Of a DNA stretch of 37,352 bases, positions 1 to 8,435 are shown in pieces (the stretch's first letter is position 1; every line of letters starts with the position of its first letter). The notes under the pieces are model-generated. The model ran no database searches and was not told the origin of the DNA. It saw only the letters and a list, made by a program, of their open reading frames with translations. The stretch comes from Methylibium sp. Lineage in GTDB: Bacteria; Pseudomonadota; Gammaproteobacteria; Burkholderiales; Burkholderiaceae_C. Where the stretch lies: assembly GCA_013824165.1 (NCBI GenBank), contig PNNH01000021.1, forward strand, positions 1-37,352, in the 5' to 3' direction. Made by a program: the position numbers and the translations under genes.

Positions 1-13
1 TCTTTTGCGTGAC

Positions 14-73
14 CGGCTTGGTGCTTGAGTCCGCTCAAGCGCCAAGCCGCACCAACTCCGCGGCCTCGGCCGC
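14..73 (+). promoter_or_regulatory. two hairpins in the rpsJ 5' leader
   Basis: Bases 14-29 pair with 34-49 to give a stem of about 16 bp with one U-G wobble and a UCCG loop. A second stem, 60-64 with 69-73, has a CUCG loop. No U-tract follows either, so they do not look like simple terminators. They end about 20 nt before the rpsJ start. A role in autogenous control, RNA processing or mRNA stability is inference. Confidence 0.45.
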
Positions 74-94
74 TCGCTCTTTGAAGGAAAAGTC

Positions 95-406
95 ATGCAA
101 AAGCAAAAGATCCGCATCCGCCTGAAGGCATTCGACTACAAGTTGATCGACCAGTCCGCTCTGGAAATCGTTGAGACTGCCAAGCGTACCGGTGCGATTG
201 TCAAGGGCCCGGTGCCCCTGCCGACGCGCATGGAGCGTTTCGACATTCTGCGTTCGCCGCACGTCAACAAGACTTCGCGCGACCAGTTCGAAATCCGCAC
301 TCACCAGCGTCTGATGGACATCGTTGATCCGACGGACAAGACGGTTGATGCACTGATGAAGCTCGATCTGCCGGCAGGCGTCGACGTCGAAATCAAGTTG
401 CAGTAA
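95..406 (+). CDS. rpsJ: 30S ribosomal protein S10
   Basis: S10 is a 30S head protein and, with NusB, a part of the transcription antitermination complex. The 103-residue product has the family's full length. It carries the expected N-terminus ([16 protein letters not shown]) and the conserved GPVPLPTR and RSPHVNK segments. A GAAGGA ribosome binding site lies just before the ATG. In enteric bacteria rpsJ heads the S10 operon directly upstream of rplC. Here 266 bp with a terminator-like hairpin and a promoter separate the two, so rpsJ may belong with genes lying left of the window edge, often tuf. Confidence 0.98.
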   Translation: MQKQKIRIRLKAFDYKLIDQSALEIVETAKRTGAIVKGPVPLPTRMERFDILRSPHVNKTSRDQFEIRTHQRLMDIVDPTDKTVDALMKLDLPAGVDVEIKLQ

Positions 407-450
407 TAAGCGTCTGGGCGAGCTGCACCTGAGCAGTGTTCGTTCAGCGT

Positions 451-483
451 AAAGAGGGGCATCCGAGAGGCTGCCCCTCTTTT
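451..483 (+). terminator. terminator-like hairpin after rpsJ
   Basis: Bases 451-461 pair perfectly with 472-482 (11 bp) around a 10-nt loop. The right arm ends in a run of T that continues to 483. This is a plausible Rho-independent terminator or attenuator 45 bp after the rpsJ stop. It would uncouple rpsJ from the genes that follow. Confidence 0.7.
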
Positions 484-498
484 GTATTCACCTGCTGC

Positions 499-527
499 TT
501 GCGGTGGCGCCGCCGCAGCGCTATACT
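499..527 (+). promoter_or_regulatory. predicted sigma-70 promoter for rplC operon
   Basis: A TTGCGG -35 element (499-504) and a TATACT -10 element (522-527) are separated by 17 bp. The match is good, and it lies directly downstream of the hairpin at 451-483. Transcription would begin near 534, leaving a leader of about 140 nt before rplC. Confidence 0.6.
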
Positions 528-571
528 CGCAAGCTTTTCCGCGCATTGCTTTGCTGTGCGTGGGTTCGTCG

Positions 572-601
572 CACCCCAAGAGGCGTGAGTTTTTTGGGGT
601 G
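572..601 (+). promoter_or_regulatory. leader hairpin upstream of rplC
   Basis: Bases 572-579 (CACCCCAA) pair with 594-601 (TTGGGGTG) around a 14-nt loop containing a T-run. The hairpin sits in the predicted leader of the rplC-rpsQ transcript. In E. coli protein L4 represses the S10 operon through a leader hairpin. Whether this stem is an L4 target is inference from position only. Confidence 0.4.
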
Positions 602-672
602 TAGCTGGTCAGCCCGGCCAATCGATGTCGGGTGTGTGTAAATGGTCCTCGCGAGAGGGCTGGAGAAAAACC

Positions 673-1344
673 ATGAGTCTTAGCAATCGTCTCGGATTGC
701 TGGGCCGCAAGGTGGGCATGATGCGCATCTTCACGGACGATGGCGACGCCATCCCTGTGACGGTGCTGGATGTGTCCAACAATCGCGTGACCCAGGTCAA
801 GACCGAAGAGAACGACGGCTACAGCGCCATTCAAGTGGCGTTCGGTGCGCGCAAGGCTTCGCGCGTCACCAAGCCTGAAGCTGGCCACCTCGCCAAGGCG
901 GGTGTTGAGGCTGGCGAAGTCCTCAGTGAATTCCGTGTCAGCGCTGATGTCGCGGCCGAGTACAAGCCTGGTGCGCAAGTGCCTGTGTCCTTGTTTGCGG
1001 CTGGCCAGATGGTTGATGTGCAAGGCACATCGATCGGTAAGGGCTTTACCGGCACGATCAAGCGCCACAACTTTGGCTCGCAGCGTGCTTCGCACGGTAA
1101 CAGCCGCTCGCACAACGTTCCCGGCTCCATCTCGATGGCGCAAGATCCGGGTCGCGTGTTCCCGGGCAAGAAGATGTCGGGTCACCGCGGCGACGTGACT
1201 GTGAGCGTGCAGAACCTGGACATCGTGCGCGTTGACGAAGCTCGTCAACTGCTGCTGGTCCGTGGTGCTGTGCCTGGTGCAAAGAACGGCCATGTGGTCG
1301 TCCGCCCCGCAGTCAAGGTCAAGATCAAGAAAGGGGCCAACTGA
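673..1344 (+). CDS. rplC: 50S ribosomal protein L3
   Basis: L3 binds the 3' part of 23S rRNA early in 50S assembly and reaches toward the peptidyl transferase centre. The product is 223 residues, beginning [17 protein letters not shown]. It carries the conserved central loop [16 protein letters not shown] and the [11 protein letters not shown] segment. An ATG 48 nt further upstream is in frame, but the chosen start has a GGAG motif 7 nt before it and matches the family N-terminus. The stop overlaps the rplD start by one base (TGATG), which suggests translational coupling. Confidence 0.98.
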   Translation: MSLSNRLGLLGRKVGMMRIFTDDGDAIPVTVLDVSNNRVTQVKTEENDGYSAIQVAFGARKASRVTKPEAGHLAKAGVEAGEVLSEFRVSADVAAEYKPGAQVPVSLFAAGQMVDVQGTSIGKGFTGTIKRHNFGSQRASHGNSRSHNVPGSISMAQDPGRVFPGKKMSGHRGDVTVSVQNLDIVRVDEARQLLLVRGAVPGAKNGHVVVRPAVKVKIKKGAN

Positions 1345-1964
1345 TGCAGCTCGAGCTCCTGAACGAGCAGGGTCAAGCCACCGCCAAGGTGGACGCTCCT
1401 GACACTGTGTTTGCTCGTGATTACAACGAGGCCCTGGTGCACCAGGTGGTCGTGGCCTATCAGGCCAACGCACGCCAAGGCACCCGCGCCCAGAAAGACC
1501 GTGAGCAGGTCAAGCACTCGACCAAGAAGCCGTTCCGCCAGAAGGGCACGGGTCGTGCCCGTGCTGGTATGACGTCGTCGCCGCTGTGGCGCGGAGGCGG
1601 TCGGATTTTCCCGAACATGCCGGATGAGAACTTCTCGCAGAAGCTCAACAAGAAGATGTATCGCGCCGGTATGGCCGCCATCCTCTCGCAGCTGGCACGC
1701 GAAGGTCGTTTGGCAGTTGTGGATTCGATCGCTCTGGAAGCGCCGAAGACCAAGCTGCTGGCGGCCAAGTTCAAGGCCATGGGTCTGGACAGTGTGATGT
1801 TGATCGCCGACGAAGTCGACGACAACCTGGCGCTGGCTTCGCGCAATCTGGCCAATGTGCTGATCGTCGAGCCGCGTTATGCCGATCCGCTGTCGCTGGT
1901 CTTCTACAAGAAGGTGCTGGTGACCAAGGCCGCAATGGAGCAACTCAAGGAGATGCTGGCATGA
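1344..1964 (+). CDS. rplD: 50S ribosomal protein L4
   Basis: L4 lines the nascent peptide tunnel through an extended loop; in E. coli it also represses its own operon. The 206-residue product has the characteristic loop at about residues 40-95 ([14 protein letters not shown], then [14 protein letters not shown], then [13 protein letters not shown]). The start overlaps the rplC stop by 1 nt and the end overlaps the rplW start by 4 nt (ATGA). If L4 regulates this operon, its target should be in the leader upstream of rplC or rpsJ, both of which hold hairpins. Confidence 0.98.
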   Translation: MQLELLNEQGQATAKVDAPDTVFARDYNEALVHQVVVAYQANARQGTRAQKDREQVKHSTKKPFRQKGTGRARAGMTSSPLWRGGGRIFPNMPDENFSQKLNKKMYRAGMAAILSQLAREGRLAVVDSIALEAPKTKLLAAKFKAMGLDSVMLIADEVDDNLALASRNLANVLIVEPRYADPLSLVFYKKVLVTKAAMEQLKEMLA

Positions 1965-2275
1965 GCGCCGTGAAATATTCTGAAGGCCGTCTGGCTTCGG
2001 TGCTGCTGGCTCCTATCGTGTCCGAAAAGGCCACGGCAATTGCCGAGAAGCACAACCAAGTGTTGTTCAAAGTCTTGCGTGATGCCACCAAGCCGGAGAT
2101 CAAGGCCGCTGTTGAACTGATGTTCAAGGTCGAGGTCGAGTCGGTTTCCGTGGTCAATGTGAAGGGCAAGGTCAAGCGCTTCGGTCGCTCGATCGGCCGT
2201 CGCGATCACGTGAAGAAGGCTTATGTTTCGCTGAAGGCGGGCCAGGAGCTCAACTTCTCCGGGGAGGCTGCGTAA
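1961..2275 (+). CDS. rplW: 50S ribosomal protein L23
   Basis: L23 sits at the tunnel exit, where it is the docking site for trigger factor and the signal recognition particle. The product is 104 residues and shows the family pattern [11 protein letters not shown] near the N-terminus and [17 protein letters not shown] near the centre. It overlaps rplD by 4 nt and its TAA shares one base with the rplB ATG. Confidence 0.97.
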   Translation: MSAVKYSEGRLASVLLAPIVSEKATAIAEKHNQVLFKVLRDATKPEIKAAVELMFKVEVESVSVVNVKGKVKRFGRSIGRRDHVKKAYVSLKAGQELNFSGEAA

Positions 2276-3099
2276 TGGCCATCGTTAAAGTAAAGCCGAC
2301 CTCGCCTGGCCGCCGTGCCGTCGTGAAGGTGGTGCACAAGCACCTGCACAAGGGCGCGCCTGAGGCGTCGCTGTTGGAGCCGCAGAAGCAGAAGTCGGGC
2401 CGTAACAACAACGGTCACATCACGATGCGCCACAAGGGCGGTGGTCATAAGCACCACTACCGCGTCGTCGACTTCAAGCGCAACAAGGATGCGATTCCGG
2501 CCAAGGTCGAGCGTATCGAGTACGACCCCAACCGGACGGCCCACATCGCTTTGGTGTGCTATGCCGACGGCGAGCGTCGCTACATCATTGCGCCGCGTGG
2601 CCTGGAAGTGGGTTCGACCATCTTGAGCGGCGCCGAGGCTCCGATCAAGGCGGGCAACACGCTGCCGATCCGCAACATCCCGGTGGGTTCGACCATTCAC
2701 TGCGTCGAAATGCTGCCTGGCAAGGGTGCTCAGATCGCGCGCTCCGCCGGTACCTCCGTGGTGCTGATGGCCCGTGAAGGCACCTACGCTCAGGTCCGCC
2801 TGCGCTCGGGTGAAGTCCGCAGGATCCATATCGACTGCCGCGCCACCATTGGTGAAGTCAGCAACGAAGAGCACAGCCTGCGCCAGTACGGCAAGGCCGG
2901 TGCAATCCGTTGGAAGGGCATCCGTCCGACCGTTCGTGGTACCGCCATGAACCCGGTGGATCACCCGCACGGTGGTGGTGAAGGTCGTACCGGTGAGGGC
3001 CAGGCGCCTGTGTCGCCGTGGAACACCCTCACGAAGGGCTACCGCACTCGCAACAATAAGCGCACGCAGACGTTCATCGTCTCGCGTCGCAAGAAGTAA
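2275..3099 (+). CDS. rplB: 50S ribosomal protein L2
   Basis: L2 is needed for subunit association and peptidyl transferase activity. The 274-residue product begins [19 protein letters not shown]. It contains the strongly conserved [13 protein letters not shown] segment, whose histidine corresponds to the functionally important E. coli His229, and ends in basic residues (VSRRKK). Length is typical for the family. Confidence 0.99.
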   Translation: MAIVKVKPTSPGRRAVVKVVHKHLHKGAPEASLLEPQKQKSGRNNNGHITMRHKGGGHKHHYRVVDFKRNKDAIPAKVERIEYDPNRTAHIALVCYADGERRYIIAPRGLEVGSTILSGAEAPIKAGNTLPIRNIPVGSTIHCVEMLPGKGAQIARSAGTSVVLMAREGTYAQVRLRSGEVRRIHIDCRATIGEVSNEEHSLRQYGKAGAIRWKGIRPTVRGTAMNPVDHPHGGGEGRTGEGQAPVSPWNTLTKGYRTRNNKRTQTFIVSRRKK

Positions 3100-3111
3100 G
3101 GGGTAGACCAA

Positions 3112-3390
3112 ATGGCTCGTTCCCTCAAAAAGGGTCCCTTCGTGGATCACCACCTGATGGCGAAGGTCGACAAGGCCGTTGCCAACAAGGACAAGAAGCC
3201 CATCAAGACCTGGTCGCGTCGCTCGACGATCTTGCCTGAGTTCATCGGTCTGACGATCGCTGTGCACAACGGCAAGCAGCACGTGCCGGTCTATGTGTCT
3301 GACCAGATGGTTGGCCACAAGCTGGGTGAATTCGCACTGACCCGTACCTTCAAAGGCCATCCGGCCGACAAGAAGGCCGGGAAAAAGTAA
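3112..3390 (+). CDS. rpsS: 30S ribosomal protein S19
   Basis: S19 is a 30S head protein that pairs with S13 near the A-site finger. The 92-residue product starts [15 protein letters not shown] and carries the signature region from [19 protein letters not shown] through FAPTRTF-like [10 protein letters not shown]. It follows rplB by 12 bp and stops 11 bp before the preferred rplV start. Confidence 0.98.
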   Translation: MARSLKKGPFVDHHLMAKVDKAVANKDKKPIKTWSRRSTILPEFIGLTIAVHNGKQHVPVYVSDQMVGHKLGEFALTRTFKGHPADKKAGKK

Positions 3391-3401
3391 GGATGCCAAC
3401 G

Positions 3402-3731
3402 ATGGAAACCAAAGCAATCGTTCGCGGTGTTCGCCTCTCCTGTGACAAGGGCCGCCTGGTGGCGGACCTGATCCGCGGCAAGAAGGTGGACCAGGCGCTC
3501 AACATCCTGGAATTCACCCAGAAGAAGGCAGCACTCATCATCAAGAAGGCGCTGGAAAGCGCCATCGCCAACGCCGAGCACAACGACGGCGCTGATATTG
3601 ATGAGCTGAAGGTCACTTCGATCTATGTGGAGCAAGGCGCCACGCTGAAGCGGTTCTCTGCCCGTGCCAAGGGCCGTGGCAACCGCATCAGCAAGCCCAC
3701 TTGCCACATCTTCGTGTCGGTCGGCAACTGA
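3402..3731 (+). CDS. rplV: 50S ribosomal protein L22
   Basis: L22 spans the 50S subunit, and its beta-hairpin forms part of the tunnel constriction. The 109-residue call begins [18 protein letters not shown] and ends with the hairpin [18 protein letters not shown] and HIFVSVGN. An in-frame ATG at 3393 would add three residues. It lies immediately after AAGGA, too close for a ribosome binding site, whereas the ATG at 3402 has good spacing. Confidence 0.96.
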   Translation: METKAIVRGVRLSCDKGRLVADLIRGKKVDQALNILEFTQKKAALIIKKALESAIANAEHNDGADIDELKVTSIYVEQGATLKRFSARAKGRGNRISKPTCHIFVSVGN

Positions 3732-3747
3732 AGGCTGAAGGAAGACT

Positions 3748-4605
3748 ATGGGACAGAAAATTCATCCGACCGGCTTCCGCCTGCCTGTCACCCGTAACTG
3801 GGCTTCGCGCTGGTACGCAAACAATCAGAACTTCGCCACGATGCTGGCTGAAGACCTGCGTGTTCGCGAATACCTGAAGGCCAAGCTGAAGAATGCCGCC
3901 GTGTCGCGCATTCTGATTGAGCGCCCCGCGAAGAATGCCCGTATCACGATCTTCTCGGCGCGTCCGGGTGTCGTGATCGGCAAGAAGGGCGAAGACATCG
4001 AGAACCTGAAGGCCGAGCTGACCAAGCGTCTGGGCGTGCCGGTGGCAGTCAACATCGAGGAAGTGCGCAAGCCTGAAATCGATGCGCAACTGATCGCCGA
4101 CTCGATCACCCAGCAGCTGGAAAAGCGCATCATGTTCCGCCGCGCCATGAAGCGCGCGATGCAGAACGCGATGCGCCTGGGCGCCCAAGGCATCAAGATC
4201 ATGTCTGCAGGCCGTCTGAACGGAATCGAAATCGCTCGTACCGAGTGGTATCGCGAAGGCCGCGTGCCTCTTCACACTCTGAAGGCTGACATCGACTATG
4301 GCTTCTCCGAAGCCAAGACGACCTACGGCGTGATTGGCGTGAAGGTGTGGGTCTACCGCGGTGACCGCTTGGCCAATGGCGAGGCTCCGGTGATCAACAC
4401 GCCTGCTGGCGCTGAAGATGATCGTCGCCCCCGCCGCAACGCCCGCCCGGGTGCTCCTGGTGGCCGTGGCCGTCCGGGTAGCGACCGTGGTCCGCGTGAT
4501 GGTGCAGATAAGCCCGCTGACGCCGCCGCTGGCGACGCAGCCAAGCCCGCCGTGAAGCGTGTGGTCCGCAAGGCCCCCGCTGCTGGCGAGGCCAAAGGAG
4601 AATAA
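3748..4605 (+). CDS. rpsC: 30S ribosomal protein S3 with extended C-terminal tail
   Basis: S3 lies at the mRNA entry channel and, with S4 and S5, acts as the ribosomal mRNA helicase. The 285-residue product has the S3 N-terminus ([18 protein letters not shown]), the KH-domain core at about 40-110 ([15 protein letters not shown]) and the C-terminal domain with [20 protein letters not shown]. coli S3 is 233 residues. Here about 75 residues after roughly position 210 form a low-complexity tail rich in Ala, Pro, Gly, Arg and Lys. Similar tails occur in other Burkholderiales; their role is not known to me. Confidence 0.98.
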   Translation: MGQKIHPTGFRLPVTRNWASRWYANNQNFATMLAEDLRVREYLKAKLKNAAVSRILIERPAKNARITIFSARPGVVIGKKGEDIENLKAELTKRLGVPVAVNIEEVRKPEIDAQLIADSITQQLEKRIMFRRAMKRAMQNAMRLGAQGIKIMSAGRLNGIEIARTEWYREGRVPLHTLKADIDYGFSEAKTTYGVIGVKVWVYRGDRLANGEAPVINTPAGAEDDRRPRRNARPGAPGGRGRPGSDRGPRDGADKPADAAAGDAAKPAVKRVVRKAPAAGEAKGE

Positions 4606-4607
4606 GC

Positions 4608-5024
4608 ATGCTGCAACCTGCTCGTCGCAAATATCGCAAAGAGCAAAAGGGACGTAACACGGGTGTCGCAACTCGTGGTGCCGCCGTGTCTTTCGGTGAC
4701 TTCGGCCTGAAAGCTACTGAGCGTGGCCGTTTGACGGCCCGCCAGATCGAAGCTGCGCGTCGTGCGATTTCGCGCCACATCAAGCGCGGCGGTCGTATCT
4801 TCATCCGCATCTTCCCTGACAAGCCGATTTCCCAGAAGCCGGCTGAAGTCCGGATGGGTAACGGTAAGGGCAACCCTGAGTACTACGTCGCTGAAATCCA
4901 GCCGGGCAAGGTGCTCTACGAGATCAACGGTGTGCCGGAAGCCCTGGCTCGCGAAGCGTTCACGCTGGCTGCTGCAAAGCTGCCGCTGCGTTGCACCTTC
5001 GTGGCTCGCCAGGTCGGCGCCTGA
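4608..5024 (+). CDS. rplP: 50S ribosomal protein L16
   Basis: L16 positions tRNA in the A site and is one of the last proteins to join the 50S subunit. The 138-residue product begins [16 protein letters not shown]. It shows the conserved [31 protein letters not shown] and [19 protein letters not shown] segments. It follows rpsC by only 2 nt. The arginine in the region after RMGNGKG is the usual hydroxylation site in enterics; modification here is not inferable. Confidence 0.98.
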   Translation: MLQPARRKYRKEQKGRNTGVATRGAAVSFGDFGLKATERGRLTARQIEAARRAISRHIKRGGRIFIRIFPDKPISQKPAEVRMGNGKGNPEYYVAEIQPGKVLYEINGVPEALAREAFTLAAAKLPLRCTFVARQVGA

Positions 5025-5038
5025 TTGGAGAGAACACC

Positions 5039-5236
5039 ATGAAAGCATCTGAACTGCGTAGCAAGGATGTCGCCGCCTTGGAGAAGGAAGTGACTGATTT
5101 GCTGAAGGCCCACTTTGGTCTTCGCATGCAAAAGGCGACTCAACAGCTGACGAATCACTCGGTGTTGGGCAAGACTCGTCGCGACATTGCTCGCGTCAAG
5201 ACTGTCTTGGCCGAGAAGAAGAAGGGAGCCGCATAA
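5039..5236 (+). CDS. rpmC: 50S ribosomal protein L29
   Basis: L29 is a small helical protein beside L23 at the tunnel exit. The product is 65 residues, starting [17 protein letters not shown] and ending in KKKGAA. The reading frame is open 48 nt further upstream into rplP, but GGAG at 5027-5030 sits 8 nt before this ATG and family length fits. Its TAA shares one base with the rpsQ ATG. Confidence 0.96.
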   Translation: MKASELRSKDVAALEKEVTDLLKAHFGLRMQKATQQLTNHSVLGKTRRDIARVKTVLAEKKKGAA

Positions 5237-5505
5237 TGACGCAAGCTCAAGAAAAGAACACGCGCACCCTGGTGGGGCGTGTTGTCAGCGACAAGCGCGC
5301 CAAGACGATTACCGTCCTGGTTGAGCGTCGTGCCAAGCACGAGTTGTACGGCAAGATCGTTGCTCGTTCCCGCAAGTACCACGCCCATGATGAAAAGGGC
5401 GAGTACAAGATGGGTGACGTGGTCGAGATCTCCGAAGGTCGTCCCCTGTCGAAAACCAAGAACTGGGTCGTGACCCGCTTGGTTGAAAAGGCTCAGGTCG
5501 TTTAA
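5236..5505 (+). CDS. rpsQ: 30S ribosomal protein S17
   Basis: S17 is a primary 16S rRNA binding protein needed for early 30S assembly. The 89-residue product carries the OB-fold core [20 protein letters not shown], then KYHAHDE and [12 protein letters not shown], the standard family pattern. It is the last gene of the S10 operon: a strong terminator starts 53 bp downstream, and the next ribosomal gene is more than 900 bp away. Confidence 0.98.
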   Translation: MTQAQEKNTRTLVGRVVSDKRAKTITVLVERRAKHELYGKIVARSRKYHAHDEKGEYKMGDVVEISEGRPLSKTKNWVVTRLVEKAQVV

Positions 5506-5558
5506 GGGCTTGGCTTGATACGCCGACGGCGGAAGGGGCTTTAGCCTCGAAACGCCCG

Positions 5559-5598
5559 AACGGTCGGAACGCTGGAATACTAGCGTCCGGCCGTTTTT
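5559..5598 (+). terminator. Rho-independent terminator of the S10 operon
   Basis: Bases 5559-5573 pair with about 5582-5595, with one bulge and one G-U pair, around a short A/T-rich loop. The right arm runs into TTTTTCATTTT. Position directly after rpsQ fits the end of the S10 operon. Confidence 0.85.
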
Positions 5599-5655
5599 CA
5601 TTTTGGGCCGCTGGCTATTGCACAGCGGCAACACAGAACTTGATTGGAGTGCACC

Positions 5656-6168
5656 ATGTTGAAGGTTGGAGAGACATTGCCGTCGTCGACGCTGCAGGAG
5701 TTCATCGAAGTAGAAGGGAACGGTTGCTCGCTGGGCCCCAATGCATTCGAGACGAGCAAAGCCGCTGCAGGCAAGACGATCGCAGTCTTTGCGTTGCCTG
5801 GGGCCTATACGCCGACATGTTCCGCCAAGCATGTTCCTGGATATGTCGAGCAGGCCGATGCTTTGCGTGCCGCTGGAGTTGACGAAATCTGGTGTATCTC
5901 CGTCAACGATGCATTCGTCATGGGTGCCTGGGGGCGTGATCAGCAAACGGCCGGCAAGGTGCGCATGATGGCCGACGGTAGTGCTGACTTCACCAAAGCG
6001 ACTGGGCTTACGCTCGATTTGACGTCGCGTGGCATGGGGTTGCGCTCTCAGCGCTATTCCATGCTGGTCGTAGACGGACAGGTGAAAACACTCAACGTCG
6101 AGGCGCCGGGTGCCTTCGCCGTGAGTGATGCGTCTACCTTGCTTGAGCAGGCCAAGGCTCTGCGTTGA
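5656..6168 (+). CDS. Prx5-type peroxiredoxin (AhpC/TSA-like)
   Basis: The 170-residue product matches the atypical Prx5/redoxin family, which reduces peroxides with thiol donors in the cytoplasm. The catalytic motif PGAYTPTC (48-55) supplies Pro48, Thr52 and peroxidatic Cys55. The conserved arginine is in RSQRYSMLV (about 130-138). WCISVNDAFVMGAW is also family-typical. Other cysteines are Cys24 and Cys80; either might resolve, but this is unproven. The start at 5656 has GGAG 6 nt upstream; a TTG 12 nt earlier is less likely. It has no ribosomal role by sequence, yet lies between the S10 terminator and the spc promoter, so it is probably transcribed separately. Confidence 0.92.
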   Translation: MLKVGETLPSSTLQEFIEVEGNGCSLGPNAFETSKAAAGKTIAVFALPGAYTPTCSAKHVPGYVEQADALRAAGVDEIWCISVNDAFVMGAWGRDQQTAGKVRMMADGSADFTKATGLTLDLTSRGMGLRSQRYSMLVVDGQVKTLNVEAPGAFAVSDASTLLEQAKALR

Positions 6169-6173
6169 GCGTG

Positions 6174-6204
6174 TGCGCCCGACGCCGCGTGCTTTGCGGG
6201 CGCA
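6174..6204 (+). terminator. possible terminator after peroxiredoxin gene
   Basis: TGCGCCCG at 6174-6181 pairs with CGGGCGCA at 6197-6204 around a 15-nt loop. The T-tract is weak (AACGAATTTAT), so termination may be partial. It lies 5 bp after the peroxiredoxin stop and ahead of the spc promoter. Confidence 0.4.
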
Positions 6205-6226
6205 ACGAATTTATCGCCGCCGGTGC

Positions 6227-6256
6227 TTGACACCGGCGAGTGGATGGCTTCATAAT
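6227..6256 (+). promoter_or_regulatory. near-consensus sigma-70 promoter of the spc operon
   Basis: A perfect TTGACA (6227-6232) and a CATAAT (6251-6256) are separated by 18 bp. This is the best promoter match in the window. Transcription would start near 6263 and leave a leader of about 158 nt, which contains a 7-bp GCGU-loop hairpin (6279-6285 with 6290-6296). Confidence 0.8.
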
Positions 6257-6420
6257 CCACAGCTTCGCCGAACGCTAGTTCAGTCGCGTGACTGAATGTG
6301 GCCTCGGATCCGCCCTCAATCGCTGGGCGCTGTGCCTTCAGGCGTGGCGCTAGGCTTACGGGCCCAAGACTGACCGCCCAAGCGTTGCGACGATTGGTGC
6401 GGGAAAAGTTGGGGACAGAC

Positions 6421-6789
6421 ATGATTCAAATGCAATCGCGACTTGACGTCGCGGATAACACAGGCGCCAAGTCCGTCATGTGCATCAAGGTGCTTGGTGG
6501 TTCCAAGCGTCGTTATGCCGGCATTGGCGACATCATCAAGGTCAGCATCAAAGAAGCTGCTCCGCGTGGTCGCGTCAAGAAGGGCGAGGTCTACAGCGCT
6601 GTGGTCGTTCGTACGGCCAAGGGTGTGCGCCGCCAGGATGGCTCGCTGGTGAAGTTCGACGGCAATGCTGCCGTGCTGCTGAACGCCAAGCTGGAGCCTA
6701 TCGGCACCCGTATCTTCGGCCCGGTGACGCGTGAGTTGCGTACCGAGCGCTTCATGAAGATCGTGTCGCTGGCGCCCGAGGTGCTCTAA
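6421..6789 (+). CDS. rplN: 50S ribosomal protein L14
   Basis: L14 lies on the subunit interface and is the binding site for the silencing factor RsfS. The 122-residue product begins [20 protein letters not shown] and has [23 protein letters not shown] and [13 protein letters not shown], all family hallmarks. The frame stays open to 6298, but the added residues do not resemble L14 and the family length supports the start at 6421. GGGGA lies just upstream. It is the first gene of the spc operon. Confidence 0.98.
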   Translation: MIQMQSRLDVADNTGAKSVMCIKVLGGSKRRYAGIGDIIKVSIKEAAPRGRVKKGEVYSAVVVRTAKGVRRQDGSLVKFDGNAAVLLNAKLEPIGTRIFGPVTRELRTERFMKIVSLAPEVL

Positions 6790-6815
6790 GCATCGCCACA
6801 GTCAAAGGTACTGCC

Positions 6816-7133
6816 ATGAACAAGATTCGCAAAGGCGACGAGGTCATTGTCCTGACCGGTCGCGACAAGGGTAAGCGCGGCACCGTTTCGCAGCGCGTTG
6901 ACGTCGACCACATCGTTGTCGATGGCGTCAATGTCGTCAAGAAGCACGTCAAGCCCAATCCCCTCAAGGGCACCACCGGTGGTGTGGTCGACAAGACGAT
7001 GCCCATTCATCAATCCAACGTGGCGATTTTCAACGCTGCATCCGGCAAGGCCGATCGCGTGGGCATCAAGCTGCTCGCCGACGGCAAGAAGGTGCGCGTC
7101 TACAAGTCGACCGGCGAAGAGATCAAGGCTTAA
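6816..7133 (+). CDS. rplX: 50S ribosomal protein L24
   Basis: L24 starts 50S assembly by binding the 5' end of 23S rRNA. The 105-residue product opens [22 protein letters not shown], the KOW motif, and ends with the usual [11 protein letters not shown]-like tail. It follows rplN by 26 bp and precedes rplE by 10 bp. Confidence 0.98.
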   Translation: MNKIRKGDEVIVLTGRDKGKRGTVSQRVDVDHIVVDGVNVVKKHVKPNPLKGTTGGVVDKTMPIHQSNVAIFNAASGKADRVGIKLLADGKKVRVYKSTGEEIKA

Positions 7134-7143
7134 GGGGTTCGAC

Positions 7144-7683
7144 ATGGCTCGTTTGCAAGCGGTTTATCGCGAAAAAGTTGTGCCCGGCCTCGTTGAGAAG
7201 TTCGGCTACAAGTCGGTCATGGAAGTGCCCCGTATCACGAAGATCACCCTGAACATGGGTGTGAGCGAGGCGGTGGCTGACAAGAAGGTCATGGACCACG
7301 CGGTCGGTGACCTGACCAAGATCGCAGGTCAGAAGCCGGTGATCACGAAGTCGAAGAAGGCTATTGCCGGCTTCAAGATTCGTGACGGCGTGCCTATCGG
7401 CTGCATGGTCACGTTGCGCGGCATCCAGATGTACGAATTCCTGGACCGCTTCGTGACGATCGCGTTGCCGCGCGTTCGTGACTTCCGTGGTATCTCTGGC
7501 CGTTCGTTCGACGGTCGCGGTAACTACAACATCGGCGTCAAAGAGCAGATCATCTTCCCGGAAATCGAGTACGACAAGGTCGATGCTCTCCGTGGCTTGA
7601 ACATCAGCATCACGACGACTGCAAAGTCGGACGACGAATGCAAGGCCTTGTTGGCTGCATTCAAGTTCCCGTTCAAGAACTGA
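7144..7683 (+). CDS. rplE: 50S ribosomal protein L5
   Basis: L5 binds 5S rRNA in the central protuberance and contacts S13 across the subunit interface. The 179-residue product has [53 protein letters not shown] and [14 protein letters not shown], all characteristic. A longer reading frame begins within rplX but the start here gives the family N-terminus. In E. coli S8 represses spc translation near this junction; I do not see a clear counterpart in the 10-nt gap. Confidence 0.98.
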   Translation: MARLQAVYREKVVPGLVEKFGYKSVMEVPRITKITLNMGVSEAVADKKVMDHAVGDLTKIAGQKPVITKSKKAIAGFKIRDGVPIGCMVTLRGIQMYEFLDRFVTIALPRVRDFRGISGRSFDGRGNYNIGVKEQIIFPEIEYDKVDALRGLNISITTTAKSDDECKALLAAFKFPFKN

Positions 7684-7691
7684 GGTGACCT

Positions 7692-7997
7692 GTGGCAAAA
7701 CTCTCGATTAAGCAGCGTGAGCTGAAGCGCGAACAACTGGTCGCCAAGTACGCCAAGAAGTATGCCGAGTTGAAGGCCATCATCGATGACTCCAAGAAGT
7801 CCGATGAAGAGCGTTACCTCGCCCGCTTGGAGCTGCAGAAGCTGCCCCGCAACGCCTATCCGACGCGTCTTCGCAATCGTTGCGAACTGACGGGTCGTCC
7901 TCGCGGCACGTTCCGCAAGTTCGGGCTGGCCCGTAACAAGATTCGTGAGCTGGCCTTCAAGGGCGACATCCCCGGTGTCGTCAAGGCCAGCTGGTAA
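7692..7997 (+). CDS. rpsN: 30S ribosomal protein S14 (zinc-independent form)
   Basis: S14 is a late-assembling 30S head protein. The 101-residue product starts at a GTG and contains [11 protein letters not shown] and [13 protein letters not shown]. It is the long form without the CxxC pairs of zinc-binding S14, so it needs no zinc. It lies 8 bp after rplE, with AGGTGA just before the start codon. Confidence 0.97.
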   Translation: MAKLSIKQRELKREQLVAKYAKKYAELKAIIDDSKKSDEERYLARLELQKLPRNAYPTRLRNRCELTGRPRGTFRKFGLARNKIRELAFKGDIPGVVKASW

Positions 7998-8020
7998 TCG
8001 GCAGGTTTAGGAGATTTCGT

Positions 8021-8416
8021 ATGAGCATGAGTGATCCTATCGCCGATATGCTGACTCGCATTCGCAACGCGCAGAGCGTTGAGAAGGCCAGCGTCGTGAT
8101 GCCTTCCTCGAAGCTGAAGGTTGCGATCGCCAAGGTCCTCAAGGACGAGGGCTATATCGACGGTTTCGCGATTCGCGGTGAAGCAGCCCGCCCGGAGCTG
8201 GAGATTGCGTTGAAGTACTACGCAGGCCGTCCAGTGATCGAGCGCATTGAGCGCGTGAGCCGACCTGGCCTGCGCATTTACAAGGGCCGCCACGATATTC
8301 CGCAGGTCATGAATGGCCTGGGTGTGGCGATTGTCACTACGCCTAAGGGCGTGATGACCGACCGCAAAGCACGTCAAGCCGGCATCGGCGGCGAAGTGCT
8401 CTGCTACGTCGCCTAA
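8021..8416 (+). CDS. rpsH: 30S ribosomal protein S8
   Basis: S8 binds central 16S rRNA; in E. coli it is the autogenous repressor of the spc operon. The 131-residue product has [16 protein letters not shown] near its N-terminus, [19 protein letters not shown] and the C-terminal [19 protein letters not shown]. The ATG at 8021 has TAGGAG 7 nt upstream; an in-frame ATG two codons later is less well spaced. Confidence 0.98.
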   Translation: MSMSDPIADMLTRIRNAQSVEKASVVMPSSKLKVAIAKVLKDEGYIDGFAIRGEAARPELEIALKYYAGRPVIERIERVSRPGLRIYKGRHDIPQVMNGLGVAIVTTPKGVMTDRKARQAGIGGEVLCYVA

Positions 8417-8435
8417 GCGCAAGGAGAGACAGACA

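Noticed and set aside
301-1473. 390-codon open frame on the minus strand across rplC/rplD
   Set aside because: It lies antisense to well-conserved ribosomal genes, and its product has no family features. Codon structure of GC-rich genes produces such frames.
2221-3417. 398-codon minus-strand open frame opposite rplB and rpsS
   Set aside because: His/Arg/Asp-rich translation typical of antisense shadows; the plus-strand genes are certain.
6298-6420. N-terminal extension of L14 from an upstream ATG
   Set aside because: The added 41 residues do not match L14, and the region holds the spc leader; the ATG at 6421 fits the family.
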